Source: Pseudomonas sp. PA15(2017) (GTDB lineage: Bacteria; Pseudomonadota; Gammaproteobacteria; Pseudomonadales; Pseudomonadaceae). From it: a DNA stretch of 64,000 nt. Below are positions 18,104-25,660 of the stretch, in pieces. The stretch spans positions 48,085-112,084 of the forward strand of contig NZ_MSXV01000032.1 in NCBI RefSeq assembly GCF_001945395.1. The letters are read 5' to 3'. Each line of letters opens with the position of its first letter. Positions within the stretch are counted from its first letter, which is position 1. The notes below the pieces were generated by a model. That model was not told the origin of the DNA. It saw only the letters and a list, made by a program, of their open reading frames with translations, and did not search any database. The translations under genes were made by a program, and so were the position numbers.

Positions 18104-19126
18104 CTACACCCAGCCCTGCGCCTTGAGTTCGCTTTTCACGTAGGCGTAGTAGACCGGCGCCGCCACCAGGCCGGCGATGCCGAAGGCGGCCTCGAACACC
18201 AGCATGACCAGCAGCAGCTCCCAGGCCCGCGCCTTGATCTGCCCGCCAACGATGCGCGCGTTGAGGAAGTATTCGACCTTGTGAATGACGATCAGGTAGG
18301 CCAGCGCCCCCAGCGCCACCCAGATCGACAGCGACAGCCCGACCACGAAGATCGCGGTGTTGGAGATCAGGTTGCCGACCACCGGCAGCAGGCCGGCCAC
18401 GAAGGTGATCACGATCAGTGTCTTGGTCAGTGGCAGGTGCACGTCGAACAGCGGCAGCACGCCCATCAGGAAGATGCCGGTGAAGGTGGTGTTGAGCAGC
18501 GAGATCTTGATCTGCGCGAAGACGATATTGCGAAATGCCTCGACGAAACGCTGCACGCGGGTCAGCAAGGCGCCGGCCAGAGGCTTGAGCTGACCCGGCT
18601 CGGGCACGCTTTGCAGGGCGATCACCGCGCCGAGGATCATGCCGATCAGCACGGTGACGAACATGTGCACGGCACCCTTGCCAAGCAGTTGCAGCTCGCT
18701 GATGTGCCCACGCAGCCAGTCGTGCAGCGCCACGCGAATGTCGTCGACGTTGGCCGGCAGGTAGGCCACCAACGCTTCGGGCAACTGCTCGCGGGCGCGG
18801 TCGACCACGCCCAGCAGCTTGCCCATCATCCGCCCCGGGTTGTTGAGCTCGTGCATCAGCAATGAGAAGGCGCCAGCGAAGAGCAGCCCGAGCACGGCGA
18901 TCACCAGCACGCTCAGCACGCCAACGGCCAGCACGCGCCCCATATGGCCCGCCAGCAGACGCTGCATGGGCCGCGCCAGGCGGTTGACCAGCTCGAACAC
19001 CAGCAAGCCGGCCAGCAAGCCGGCCAGCAGGCTGGGCAGCAGTTTGAGAGGGAAGACCAGCAGGAGCGCGGCGCCGACGATCAAGGCGCTGGCGGGGAAA
19101 AACCAAGGGGATACGGGGGCTTTCAT
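18104..19126 (-). CDS. AI-2E family transporter (PerM-like membrane protein)
   Basis: 340 residues with about eight predicted membrane segments and the central family signature (VLPLFDVHLPLTKTLIVITF, GLLPVVGNLISNT). Family members include the proposed AI-2 exporter TqsA and sodium/proton antiporters, so the cargo cannot be named. A TTG at 19156 would extend it by ten residues; ATG 19126 (MKAPVSPWFFPAS) fits the usual start better. It converges with dxs, from which it is separated by the MITE copy A. Confidence 0.88.
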   Translation of the reverse strand: MKAPVSPWFFPASALIVGAALLLVFPLKLLPSLLAGLLAGLLVFELVNRLARPMQRLLAGHMGRVLAVGVLSVLVIAVLGLLFAGAFSLLMHELNNPGRMMGKLLGVVDRAREQLPEALVAYLPANVDDIRVALHDWLRGHISELQLLGKGAVHMFVTVLIGMILGAVIALQSVPEPGQLKPLAGALLTRVQRFVEAFRNIVFAQIKISLLNTTFTGIFLMGVLPLFDVHLPLTKTLIVITFVAGLLPVVGNLISNTAIFVVGLSLSIWVALGALAYLIVIHKVEYFLNARIVGGQIKARAWELLLVMLVFEAAFGIAGLVAAPVYYAYVKSELKAQGWV

Positions 19127-19221
19127 AACGTCTGCAATGAACCGGAAGGCGACCAATCTGCCAGTTGACGGCGCGCTTTACCAGCGTCATCGCACGCCCC
19201 GAGCGCAAGCGTTGACGGCGA

Positions 19222-20019
19222 TCACCTGGCTGGCGCCAGCACCTCGCAAAGCCGAGCCGTGGCGGCGAGCATCTGGAAACTTGGCCGCTCCAGGCCTTTG
19301 TCCGGCAGCACGCGCAGTTGCTCGAGGCGCACGGCGCGCAGCTGCGGCCAGCGGGTCCAGGCCTGTAATTGGCGCGCATCAGCGGCAAGAATCAGCGCCG
19401 GATCGCGCTGCAGCACCGCCTCGGTGCTGACCTGCGGCGCGGGCAGCCTGAGGTCGGCGAACACGTTGCGCGCGCCGCACACCTGCAGGGCATCAGTGAC
19501 GATCTGCCCGCCGCCCAGGGTATATAGCGGCGCGTCCCACACCTGATAGAACACCGGCAACGGCTCGTCACGCCGATAACGGGTGCGCAGCAGTTGCAGG
19601 CCATCGATGAATGCATCATGCAGGCGCTGCCCCGCTTGCGGTCGACCGAGGTGCTCGCCGATCAGCAGGAATTGCCTGGCCAGTTCGCCCAGCGAATGGG
19701 GCTCGAGCACCAGCATGGGAATATCGAACGCCTGCAATTGCTGGCGCTGGGCGGCGCTGATGCTGCCCGGCCAGACCAGGAGCAGATCCGGCTGCAGCGC
19801 CAGCAAGGTTTCCATCTCGAGTTGTCCGTAGCGCCCAACGGACCGCACATGGGCCAGCGCCTGGGGACGATCGCCACCATCGAGCACGCCAACCAGCCGG
19901 TCGACGGCACCCAGTTCGAGGACGATTTCGCTCAGCGAGGGTGCCAGGCTCACCACCCGCTCGGCAGCCAGCAGCGAGGTCGCCTGCAGCAACAACAGCG
20001 CAAGCAGCACGCCGCGCAT
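19222..20019 (-). CDS. Cobalamin-binding periplasmic protein, BtuF-like
   Basis: 265 residues with a signal peptide ([20 protein letters not shown]) followed by the class III periplasmic binding fold; RVVSLAPSLSEIVLELGA and ETLLALQPDLLLVWPG are characteristic of BtuF/FecB-type vitamin B12 or siderophore binders. Its start overlaps the stop of the upstream membrane protein gene, giving a ribA - membrane protein - binding protein order known from P. aeruginosa. No BtuC or BtuD gene is adjacent. The ligand is inferred from family resemblance only. Confidence 0.85.
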   Translation of the reverse strand: MRGVLLALLLLQATSLLAAERVVSLAPSLSEIVLELGAVDRLVGVLDGGDRPQALAHVRSVGRYGQLEMETLLALQPDLLLVWPGSISAAQRQQLQAFDIPMLVLEPHSLGELARQFLLIGEHLGRPQAGQRLHDAFIDGLQLLRTRYRRDEPLPVFYQVWDAPLYTLGGGQIVTDALQVCGARNVFADLRLPAPQVSTEAVLQRDPALILAADARQLQAWTRWPQLRAVRLEQLRVLPDKGLERPSFQMLAATARLCEVLAPAR

Positions 20020-20432
20020 CAGACCTGCCGGGGAATGCGGTAGAGGTAGAGCAGCACGACGCTGGCCAGTGCCAGCAGGATCTGCGGCACCGCTTCCAGC
20101 CCGGCGAACACCGCCAGGGCGGCGATCCAGGCCGGCAGCCCGGCGCCCAGCAATGCCGGTCGGCGGCGCTCGGCCAGGGTCAGCCAGGCGGCGGGCTCGT
20201 CGGCGGTATTCAGGGCTTTCGCAGTGGCGAACAAGGCGCGCTTGTAGGCGCTGAACAAGGGCAGGCTGACGAACAGCGAGGCCAACCCGGCGATGAACAA
20301 TGGCATGGCCAGCACACCCGGCTGACGCCCGGTACCGAACAGCACGTTGATCACAAACAGCGGAGCCAGGGTCAGTGCCAATTGCCGCCACCAGAGCAGG
20401 GCCAACCGGCGCTTGACCGCGGCGCGGGTCAA
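20019..20432 (-). CDS. Small membrane protein of unknown function
   Basis: 137 residues with about four hydrophobic segments ([60 protein letters not shown]). I do not recognise a defined family; similar proteins sit between ribA and the cobalamin-binding protein gene in other pseudomonads. Its start overlaps the 3' end of ribA by 4 bp and its stop overlaps the next start, so it is tightly coupled to both. Confidence 0.75.
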   Translation of the reverse strand: MTRAAVKRRLALLWWRQLALTLAPLFVINVLFGTGRQPGVLAMPLFIAGLASLFVSLPLFSAYKRALFATAKALNTADEPAAWLTLAERRRPALLGAGLPAWIAALAVFAGLEAVPQILLALASVVLLYLYRIPRQV

Positions 20433-21046
20433 GGCCGCTCCACCTCACCCTGGTGCAGCTTGCCGAGCATGTGCCCGAGCTTGCCGGCCTTGGTGGCCAG
20501 GTACTTGCTGTTGTGCGGGTTGTGACCCAGTTGCAGCGGCACGCGGTGGGCCACCGGAATGCCCATGTCGCCGAGCGCCTTGACCTTGCGCGGGTTGTTG
20601 GTCATCAGCTTGAGCGAGGAGATGCCCAGGTGCTTGAGCATCGGCAGGCAGATCGCGTAGTCGCGCATGTCGGCACCGAAGCCCAGGCGCTCGTTGGCTT
20701 CGACGGTGTCGGCGCCACCATCCTGCAATTCGTAGGCGCGGATCTTGTTGAGCAGGCCGATACCACGACCTTCCTGGCGCAGGTACAGCAGCACGCCACG
20801 GCCCTCCTCGGCGATGGCACGCAGGGCGCCCTCGAGCTGGAAGCCGCAATCGCAGCGCAGGCTGAACAGCGCATCACCAGTGAGGCACTCGGAATGCAGG
20901 CGCCCCAGCACCGGCTCGCCATCGGCCACAGTGCCGAAGGTCAGCGCAACATGTTCCTTGCCCGTGGCCTCTTCGAGAAAGCCATGCATGGTGAACACAC
21001 CGAACGGAGTCGGCAGTTGGGAGGCGGCGACGAAAACGACAGGCAC
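20429..21046 (-). CDS. ribA: GTP cyclohydrolase II
   Basis: 205 residues. Zinc ligands lie in [18 protein letters not shown] and the catalytic region in [17 protein letters not shown]. It opens the imidazole ring of GTP, the first committed step of riboflavin synthesis. The GTG at 21046 is chosen because AGGAG precedes it by 6 bases and the protein then starts near [14 protein letters not shown], as in known pseudomonad RibA; the ATG at 21112 would add 22 unconserved residues. Confidence 0.94.
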   Translation of the reverse strand: MPVVFVAASQLPTPFGVFTMHGFLEEATGKEHVALTFGTVADGEPVLGRLHSECLTGDALFSLRCDCGFQLEGALRAIAEEGRGVLLYLRQEGRGIGLLNKIRAYELQDGGADTVEANERLGFGADMRDYAICLPMLKHLGISSLKLMTNNPRKVKALGDMGIPVAHRVPLQLGHNPHNSKYLATKAGKLGHMLGKLHQGEVERP

Positions 21047-21157
21047 CGGATGCTCCTGGTAGCGGAAAGGGATGCGAATTTGCGAGGGGTGATAGTGTAA
21101 CAGCAGCGCCAAGAGCCGCGTCAGCCGAATTACCGATCAAAAGGATCGAGGGCCGAC

Positions 21158-21592
21158 TCAGCCCTCGGCCTCCTCACAATCGATGCTCACGCGGCTGCCG
21201 ACCACCACGCCAAGGGCCGCGAACTCGCCCTTGGCGACCTCGATGATGTAGCGCACCGGCTCATCGGCGCCATGGCGCTGCAGACTGAAGGGACGCATGT
21301 CGACCACCTTGCGCACTATGCCGGCGTTATCGATGAAGGCGGCCGACAACGCGACGCGGGTGTCCTTCATCCACAGCTCGCGCAGCCCTTCCTGGGGCCA
21401 GGCGAAGAGCATGCCGCTACCTACCTCGTCACGACCGGAAAGCCCCTGGGTGCGCGCTTCGGGGGTGAACGCGAGTGGCAGGTCGCGAGTCTGCCCGGCC
21501 GGGAATGCAACCTGGCACTCGGGCAGTTGCGCCCGGGCGGCGTTCGAGGCGAGCGCCAGGGCGGTGAGCAAAATGGCCGAATGCTTCATCAA
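21158..21592 (-). CDS. DUF192 family periplasmic protein
   Basis: 144 residues with a signal peptide (cleavage likely near ARA, residue 20). The rest is the DUF192 domain, seen in TPEARTQGLSGR, GMLFAWPQEGLRELWMKDT and the C-terminal YIIEVAKGEFAALGV. DUF192 proteins are small beta-rich extracytoplasmic proteins with no established activity. It stands alone between ribA and prfC, with prfC divergent. Confidence 0.88.
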   Translation of the reverse strand: MMKHSAILLTALALASNAARAQLPECQVAFPAGQTRDLPLAFTPEARTQGLSGRDEVGSGMLFAWPQEGLRELWMKDTRVALSAAFIDNAGIVRKVVDMRPFSLQRHGADEPVRYIIEVAKGEFAALGVVVGSRVSIDCEEAEG

Positions 21593-21746
21593 CGATCCAG
21601 GGCCGTGAGTGGAGTGCCGATCCTACGCCATTTGCTTTGCTACGGACGAATGCGCGGATGCCCCAGCAGGCCAGCATTTACCGCTATAATCGCGCATTTT
21701 TCCGGGCCGCCCTGGCCCGCTCACGCTTTCAAGCAGGCACGCATCC

Positions 21747-23330
21747 ATGACCACTCAGGCCGCCGAAGTCGCCAAGCGCCGCACGTTCGCGATCATCTCC
21801 CACCCCGACGCCGGTAAAACCACGATCACCGAAAAGCTGCTGCTGATGGGCAAGGCGATCGAGGTGGCCGGCACGGTGAAGTCGCGTAAATCCGACCGCC
21901 ACGCGACATCCGACTGGATGGAAATGGAGAAGCAGCGCGGTATCTCCATCACCACCTCGGTGATGCAGTTCCCTTACCGCGAGCACATGATCAACCTGCT
22001 CGACACCCCCGGCCACGAAGACTTCTCGGAAGACACCTACCGCACCCTGACCGCGGTGGACAGCGCGCTGATGGTGCTCGACGGCGGTAAGGGCGTCGAG
22101 CCACGCACCATCGCGCTGATGGACGTGTGCCGCCTGCGCGACACGCCCATCGTCAGCTTCGTCAACAAGCTCGACCGCGACATCCGCGACCCCATCGAAC
22201 TGCTCGATGAGATCGAGGCGGTGCTGAAGATCAAGGCGGCGCCGATCACCTGGCCGATCGGCTGCTACCGCGACTTCAAGGGCGTGTACCACCTGGCCGG
22301 CGACTACATCATCGTCTACACCGCCGGCCATGGCCACGAGCGCACCGAAACCAAGATCATCGAGAAGCTCGACTCCGACGAAGCCCGTGCCCACCTGGGC
22401 GACGAGTACGAGCGCTTCGTCGAGCAGTTGGAGCTGGTGCAGGTCGCCTGCCACCCGTTCGACCAGGACGAGTTCGACAATGGCCAGCTGACCCCGGTGT
22501 TCTTCGGCACCGCACTGGGCAACTTCGGCGTCGACCACGTGCTCGACGCCGTGGTCGACTGGGCGCCGCGCCCACTGGCCCGCGTGGCCCACGAGCGCCC
22601 GGTGGAGCCGACCGAGGAGAAATTCTCCGGTTTCGTGTTCAAGATCCAGGCGAACATGGACCCCAAGCACCGCGACCGCGTGGCCTTCATGCGCATCTGT
22701 TCGGGCAGGTACGAGAAAGGCATGAAGATGCGCCACGTGCGCACCGGCAAGGACGTGCGCATCGGCGACGCCCTGACCTTCTTTTCCAGCGAACGGGAAA
22801 TGCTCGAGGAAGCCTGGGCCGGCGACATCATCGGCCTGCACAACCACGGCACCATCCAGATCGGCGACACCTTCAGCGAAGGCGAAGCGCTGGGCTTCAC
22901 CGGCATCCCGCACTTCGCGCCGGAGCTGTTCCGCCGTGTACGCCTGAAGGACCCGCTGAAATCCAAGCAGCTGCGTCAGGGCCTGCAGCAGCTCGCCGAA
23001 GAAGGCGCCACCCAGGTGTTCTTCCCCGAGCGCAGCAACGACATCATCCTCGGCGCGGTCGGTGTGCTGCAGTTCGACGTGGTCGCCAGCCGCCTGAAAG
23101 AGGAATACAAGGTCGAGTGCGGCTATGAGCCGATCACCGTGTGGTCGGCACGCTGGATCGAGTGCGACGACAAGAAGAAGCTCGAGGAATTCTCCAACAA
23201 GGCCGTGGAAAACCTTGCCCTCGACGGCGGCGGTCACCTCACCTACCTGGCGCCGACCCGCGTCAACCTGAGCCTGATGGAAGAACGCTGGCCGGACGTG
23301 AAATTCCGCGCGACGCGCGAACATCACTGA
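21747..23330 (+). CDS. prfC: Peptide chain release factor 3
   Basis: 527 residues, a translational GTPase of the EF-G/RF3 group. G1 is [10 protein letters not shown]3 is [14 protein letters not shown] and G4 is NKLDRD. RF3 removes RF1 and RF2 from the ribosome after peptide release. Full family length, and divergent from the DUF192 gene. It is followed by the first of four related terminator-bearing repeats. Confidence 0.96.
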   Translation: MTTQAAEVAKRRTFAIISHPDAGKTTITEKLLLMGKAIEVAGTVKSRKSDRHATSDWMEMEKQRGISITTSVMQFPYREHMINLLDTPGHEDFSEDTYRTLTAVDSALMVLDGGKGVEPRTIALMDVCRLRDTPIVSFVNKLDRDIRDPIELLDEIEAVLKIKAAPITWPIGCYRDFKGVYHLAGDYIIVYTAGHGHERTETKIIEKLDSDEARAHLGDEYERFVEQLELVQVACHPFDQDEFDNGQLTPVFFGTALGNFGVDHVLDAVVDWAPRPLARVAHERPVEPTEEKFSGFVFKIQANMDPKHRDRVAFMRICSGRYEKGMKMRHVRTGKDVRIGDALTFFSSEREMLEEAWAGDIIGLHNHGTIQIGDTFSEGEALGFTGIPHFAPELFRRVRLKDPLKSKQLRQGLQQLAEEGATQVFFPERSNDIILGAVGVLQFDVVASRLKEEYKVECGYEPITVWSARWIECDDKKKLEEFSNKAVENLALDGGGHLTYLAPTRVNLSLMEERWPDVKFRATREHH

Positions 23331-23339
23331 TCAGGTGCT

Positions 23340-23515
23340 CAGCAGACTGTAGGGCGCATTAGCCGAAGCTTGATGCGCCGCACGATGCAGAGCCGCCCTT
23401 AAAATCAAAACACCCTGCGCGAGGCAGGGCGTTCAGTACTGCAGCGGGTATTGTGGTTCGCGGTAAACGACGGATTACGCCTTCGGCTAATCCATCCTAC
23501 GGGTTATCCGTCATG
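23340..23515. repeat. Terminator-bearing repeat R1, downstream of prfC
   Basis: First of four related segments (R1-R4). A hairpin at 23409-23432 (CACCCTGC, GCGA loop, GCAGGGCG) is followed by GTTCAGTACTGCAGCGGGTA and a block containing GCGGTAAACGACGGATTACG and GGCTAATCC. The hairpin can terminate prfC transcription. The element has no coding potential. Confidence 0.65.
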
Positions 23516-23564
23516 CCTTGATCAGGCTTGAAGTGAGGCATGCCGCGATAACCACACGGCTTTA

Positions 23565-23778
23565 GAACCTGTTCACGATCTTCATGCGCCTGAAGCGGCA
23601 ACTACAAGGCGGGAGCGCTCATCAGCGCAGTATCTGTGGGAGCGGGCGGGGACGCCCAGTCCATGCCCCCGATTTTTCGCGCGCATGGCGCGCTCCCACA
23701 GTGGATCAGTGAACGGCCGCCCCCACCACTTAGCGGCCAAAATTGGCGAACCTGGGCCGAAAGATCATGAACAGGTTC
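23565..23778 (+). mobile_element. MITE-like element, copy B (214 bp)
   Basis: The ends GAACCTGTTCA and TGAACAGGTTC are perfect 11-bp inverted repeats, flanked by TTA duplications at 23562-23564 and 23779-23781. Same orientation and same subterminal blocks as copy A, with a REP inverted pair at 23635-23700. It lies just past the 3' end of hepT and is the only copy of the four that is not in a stop codon. Confidence 0.8.
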
Positions 23779-23783
23779 TTAGA

Positions 23784-24203
23784 TCAACGAGCGGCGTCGC
23801 GCAGAAGAATTGCCTGGGAGTAGTCCAGGAATTCATCCAGGTGACCAGTAATCACCGCGATGGTAATTGGCAACTGCAACGCCTGATATTCATGCACCGC
23901 AATATTGCGATATCCGACCATCCTCTTCAGCGCATCGGCGAGCGCCACAGCAATCCAACCATGCTCGGCCAATAAGCCGAACACATCTCGGGCGCTCTGC
24001 GGTATGCCCAAGCGCTCACGACGAATCAGATGCTGGCCCATGTCCAGCGCAGCCTCACAGGCACGCTGAATATTCAGAATGGCAGCGTCCTGACGGGTAA
24101 CGTCCGTACCGAAAGTAGAAGGGTCACGTTCGTACTCCTCGCGTGCCCGCCTGACACATCGCTCGATACTTGCCGCCTTGTTGAGCAAAACATCATCGGC
24201 CAC
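23784..24203 (-). CDS. hepT: HepT-like ribonuclease toxin (type VII toxin-antitoxin)
   Basis: 139 residues from GTG 24203, all-helical as in the HEPN superfamily, with the signature RX4HXY motif as RNIAVHEY (Arg99, His104, Tyr106). In characterised HepT/MntA pairs the toxin is an RNA-cleaving HEPN protein whose motif tyrosine is AMPylated by MntA. The GTG start overlaps the 3' end of the antitoxin gene by 11 bp; the ATG at 24332 would add unconserved residues encoded within mntA. It ends beside MITE copy B. Confidence 0.88.
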   Translation of the reverse strand: MADDVLLNKAASIERCVRRAREEYERDPSTFGTDVTRQDAAILNIQRACEAALDMGQHLIRRERLGIPQSARDVFGLLAEHGWIAVALADALKRMVGYRNIAVHEYQALQLPITIAVITGHLDEFLDYSQAILLRDAAR

Positions 24204-24588
24204 ATACCCGCCCCTCCTGCTCGATAATGCGCAACAGCGGCGCTCTGGCTGCATCCAAATCCAGCTTCTCGCTGAGCATGGCACACTCGAACAAACCTGC
24301 CCGCTCGTCCCTGGCCCACCAACGCTCGCCATGCACGATCACCTGCTGCTGCATCACCGTCGAAGCCTTGCGTAAATCCAACAGGTCCACGGGGCAACCC
24401 ACAACGTCCTCAAGCTCCCCAGCCAGGCGCCATAGCGCCACAGGCTCTGCGTATCCTTCTACCAATACGGCGAGATCCAGATCGCTATGCTCATTCGCCT
24501 CGCCTCGAATGCGGCTGCCGAACGCATAAATAGCCAATACACCCTCGAGTCGTGCACATAGCAAATCAATCACGGCCTGTTGGTTCAT
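24193..24588 (-). CDS. mntA: MntA-like nucleotidyltransferase antitoxin
   Basis: 131 residues with the minimal nucleotidyltransferase signature GSX10DXD (Gly24-Ser25, Asp36, Asp38). Known MntA proteins neutralise HepT by transferring AMP groups to its tyrosine. It precedes hepT in the same transcript and overlaps its start. It lies between repeat R2 on its upstream side and MITE copy B beyond hepT, consistent with gain as a cassette. Confidence 0.88.
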   Translation of the reverse strand: MNQQAVIDLLCARLEGVLAIYAFGSRIRGEANEHSDLDLAVLVEGYAEPVALWRLAGELEDVVGCPVDLLDLRKASTVMQQQVIVHGERWWARDERAGLFECAMLSEKLDLDAARAPLLRIIEQEGRVCGR

Positions 24589-24671
24589 ATGCCCTCCTGC
24601 TGAGCAAGCAAGTGTAACCCAGCCTTGGCGGGCGTATCAGTCGAGGGCGTCAACCGCCGTACTACTCGCAA

Positions 24672-24830
24672 CATCCCCAAACCCAGGCAGCAAAACGCCT
24701 CGCACGAGGCGGGGCGTTCAGTGCTAGCTCTCGATACAGCGGGCTTGCGGTAGACGGCTGACTACGAGCTTTTCGCCGGATTAGGCCTTTGGCTAATCCG
24801 GGTTACGGATCGAATTGAATCGGCCATAGC
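24672..24830. repeat. Terminator-bearing repeat R2, between mntA and the RelE pair
   Basis: Hairpin at 24694-24718 (AACGCCTC, GCAC, GAGGCGGGGCGTT) followed by CAGTGCTAGCTCTCGATACA, TTGCGGTAGACG, GGCTAATCCGGGTTACGGAT and ending in CCATAGCGCGCTG. The last 40 bp closely match the end of R3. Here the hairpin sits upstream of both flanking genes, so it is not an obvious terminator for either. Confidence 0.65.
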
Positions 24831-24928
24831 GCGCTGGTGTTTCAGCAGCACACGATCAGCGTGCAGTCATGGCACACACCTGTCTTCCATGCCAGAATCC
24901 CAACGTCACGCAAGAGCAGGACTGCCCC

Positions 24929-25153
24929 ATGGACATCCAGAAAATTGAAAACGAAGCTCTGCACCTTTCTAGAAAGGAGCGGGCCGATCTGATCCAGCGC
25001 CTGGTGCTCAGTCTCGACACGCCCACGGAGGAAGAACTGCGGGCAGACTGGCTGGCAGAGGCGCAGCTCAGAGCCAAAGAGCTGGACAATGGCTCGGCTC
25101 GGGCGGTGCCAAGTGAAGAAGTCATGAGAAAAGCTCGAGCACTGCTCGGATGA
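24929..25153 (+). CDS. Addiction module antitoxin protein
   Basis: 74 residues with the pattern of the short addiction-module component family (HLSRKERADLIQRLVLSLD), usually paired with RelE/ParE toxins. ATG 24929 is preceded by AGGA with 8-base spacing; the upstream ATG at 24869 would add 20 residues without similarity. Four-base ATGA overlap with the toxin gene implies coupled synthesis. The antitoxin should bind and neutralise the toxin and may repress its own promoter. Confidence 0.85.
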   Translation: MDIQKIENEALHLSRKERADLIQRLVLSLDTPTEEELRADWLAEAQLRAKELDNGSARAVPSEEVMRKARALLG

Positions 25154-25452
25154 GCTATTCGTTTCACCCTGCGGCGGAGGCCGAACTCCTGGAGTCGGTG
25201 GGTTACTACGAATCTAGGGTTGCAGGACTTGGCGGCACCTTGATACGTGAATTCGAAACACTTGCCCGGTTGATCAGTGACGCCCCGAGAGCATGGCAAG
25301 TGGAACTTACGCCAGATATTCGCAAGGCTCCGCTCCAGCGTTTTCCTTTGTCCATTATCTATCGTGAACAGACTGGCAACGTTCAAATCCTGGCTATCGC
25401 ACATGAGCGGAGGCGTCCGCAGTACTGGCTCAATAGATTTCATAAATCTTAG
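25150..25452 (+). CDS. RelE/ParE-superfamily toxin
   Basis: 100 residues of the RelE/ParE fold (YSFHPAAEAELLESVGYYE at the N-terminus, FPLSIIYREQTGNVQILAIAHERRRP at the C-terminus). ParE members poison DNA gyrase while RelE members cut mRNA on the ribosome; which applies cannot be decided from the sequence. Overlaps the antitoxin gene by 4 bp. Flanked by repeats R2 and R3. Confidence 0.88.
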   Translation: MSYSFHPAAEAELLESVGYYESRVAGLGGTLIREFETLARLISDAPRAWQVELTPDIRKAPLQRFPLSIIYREQTGNVQILAIAHERRRPQYWLNRFHKS

Positions 25453-25489
25453 GACGTATTAGCCGAAGGCGTAATCCCCGCATAATCCA

Positions 25490-25655
25490 CAACACGAATC
25501 CCAGAAAGCAAAACGCCCCGCGCAAGGCGGGGCGTTCGATGTGGTACCTGATACCGCGGGTTCGCGGTAAACAGCGAGCTACGGGCTTTGCCCCGCTTTA
25601 AGCCCTCAGCTAACCCAGGCTATGGATCGAACCGAATCCGCCATAGCGCGCTGCC
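25490..25655. repeat. Terminator-bearing repeat R3, between toxin gene and gcd
   Basis: Hairpin at 25512-25536 (AACGCCCCGC, GCAAG loop, GCGGGGCGTT, 10-bp stem) followed by the family block with TTCGCGGTAAACAGCG and the end CCATAGCGCGCTG, and it abuts the gcd stop codon. It lies between two convergent genes and can terminate both. A fragment CGTATTAGCCGAAGGCGTAA precedes it at 25455-25474. Confidence 0.7.
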
Positions 25656-25660
25656 TTCAC

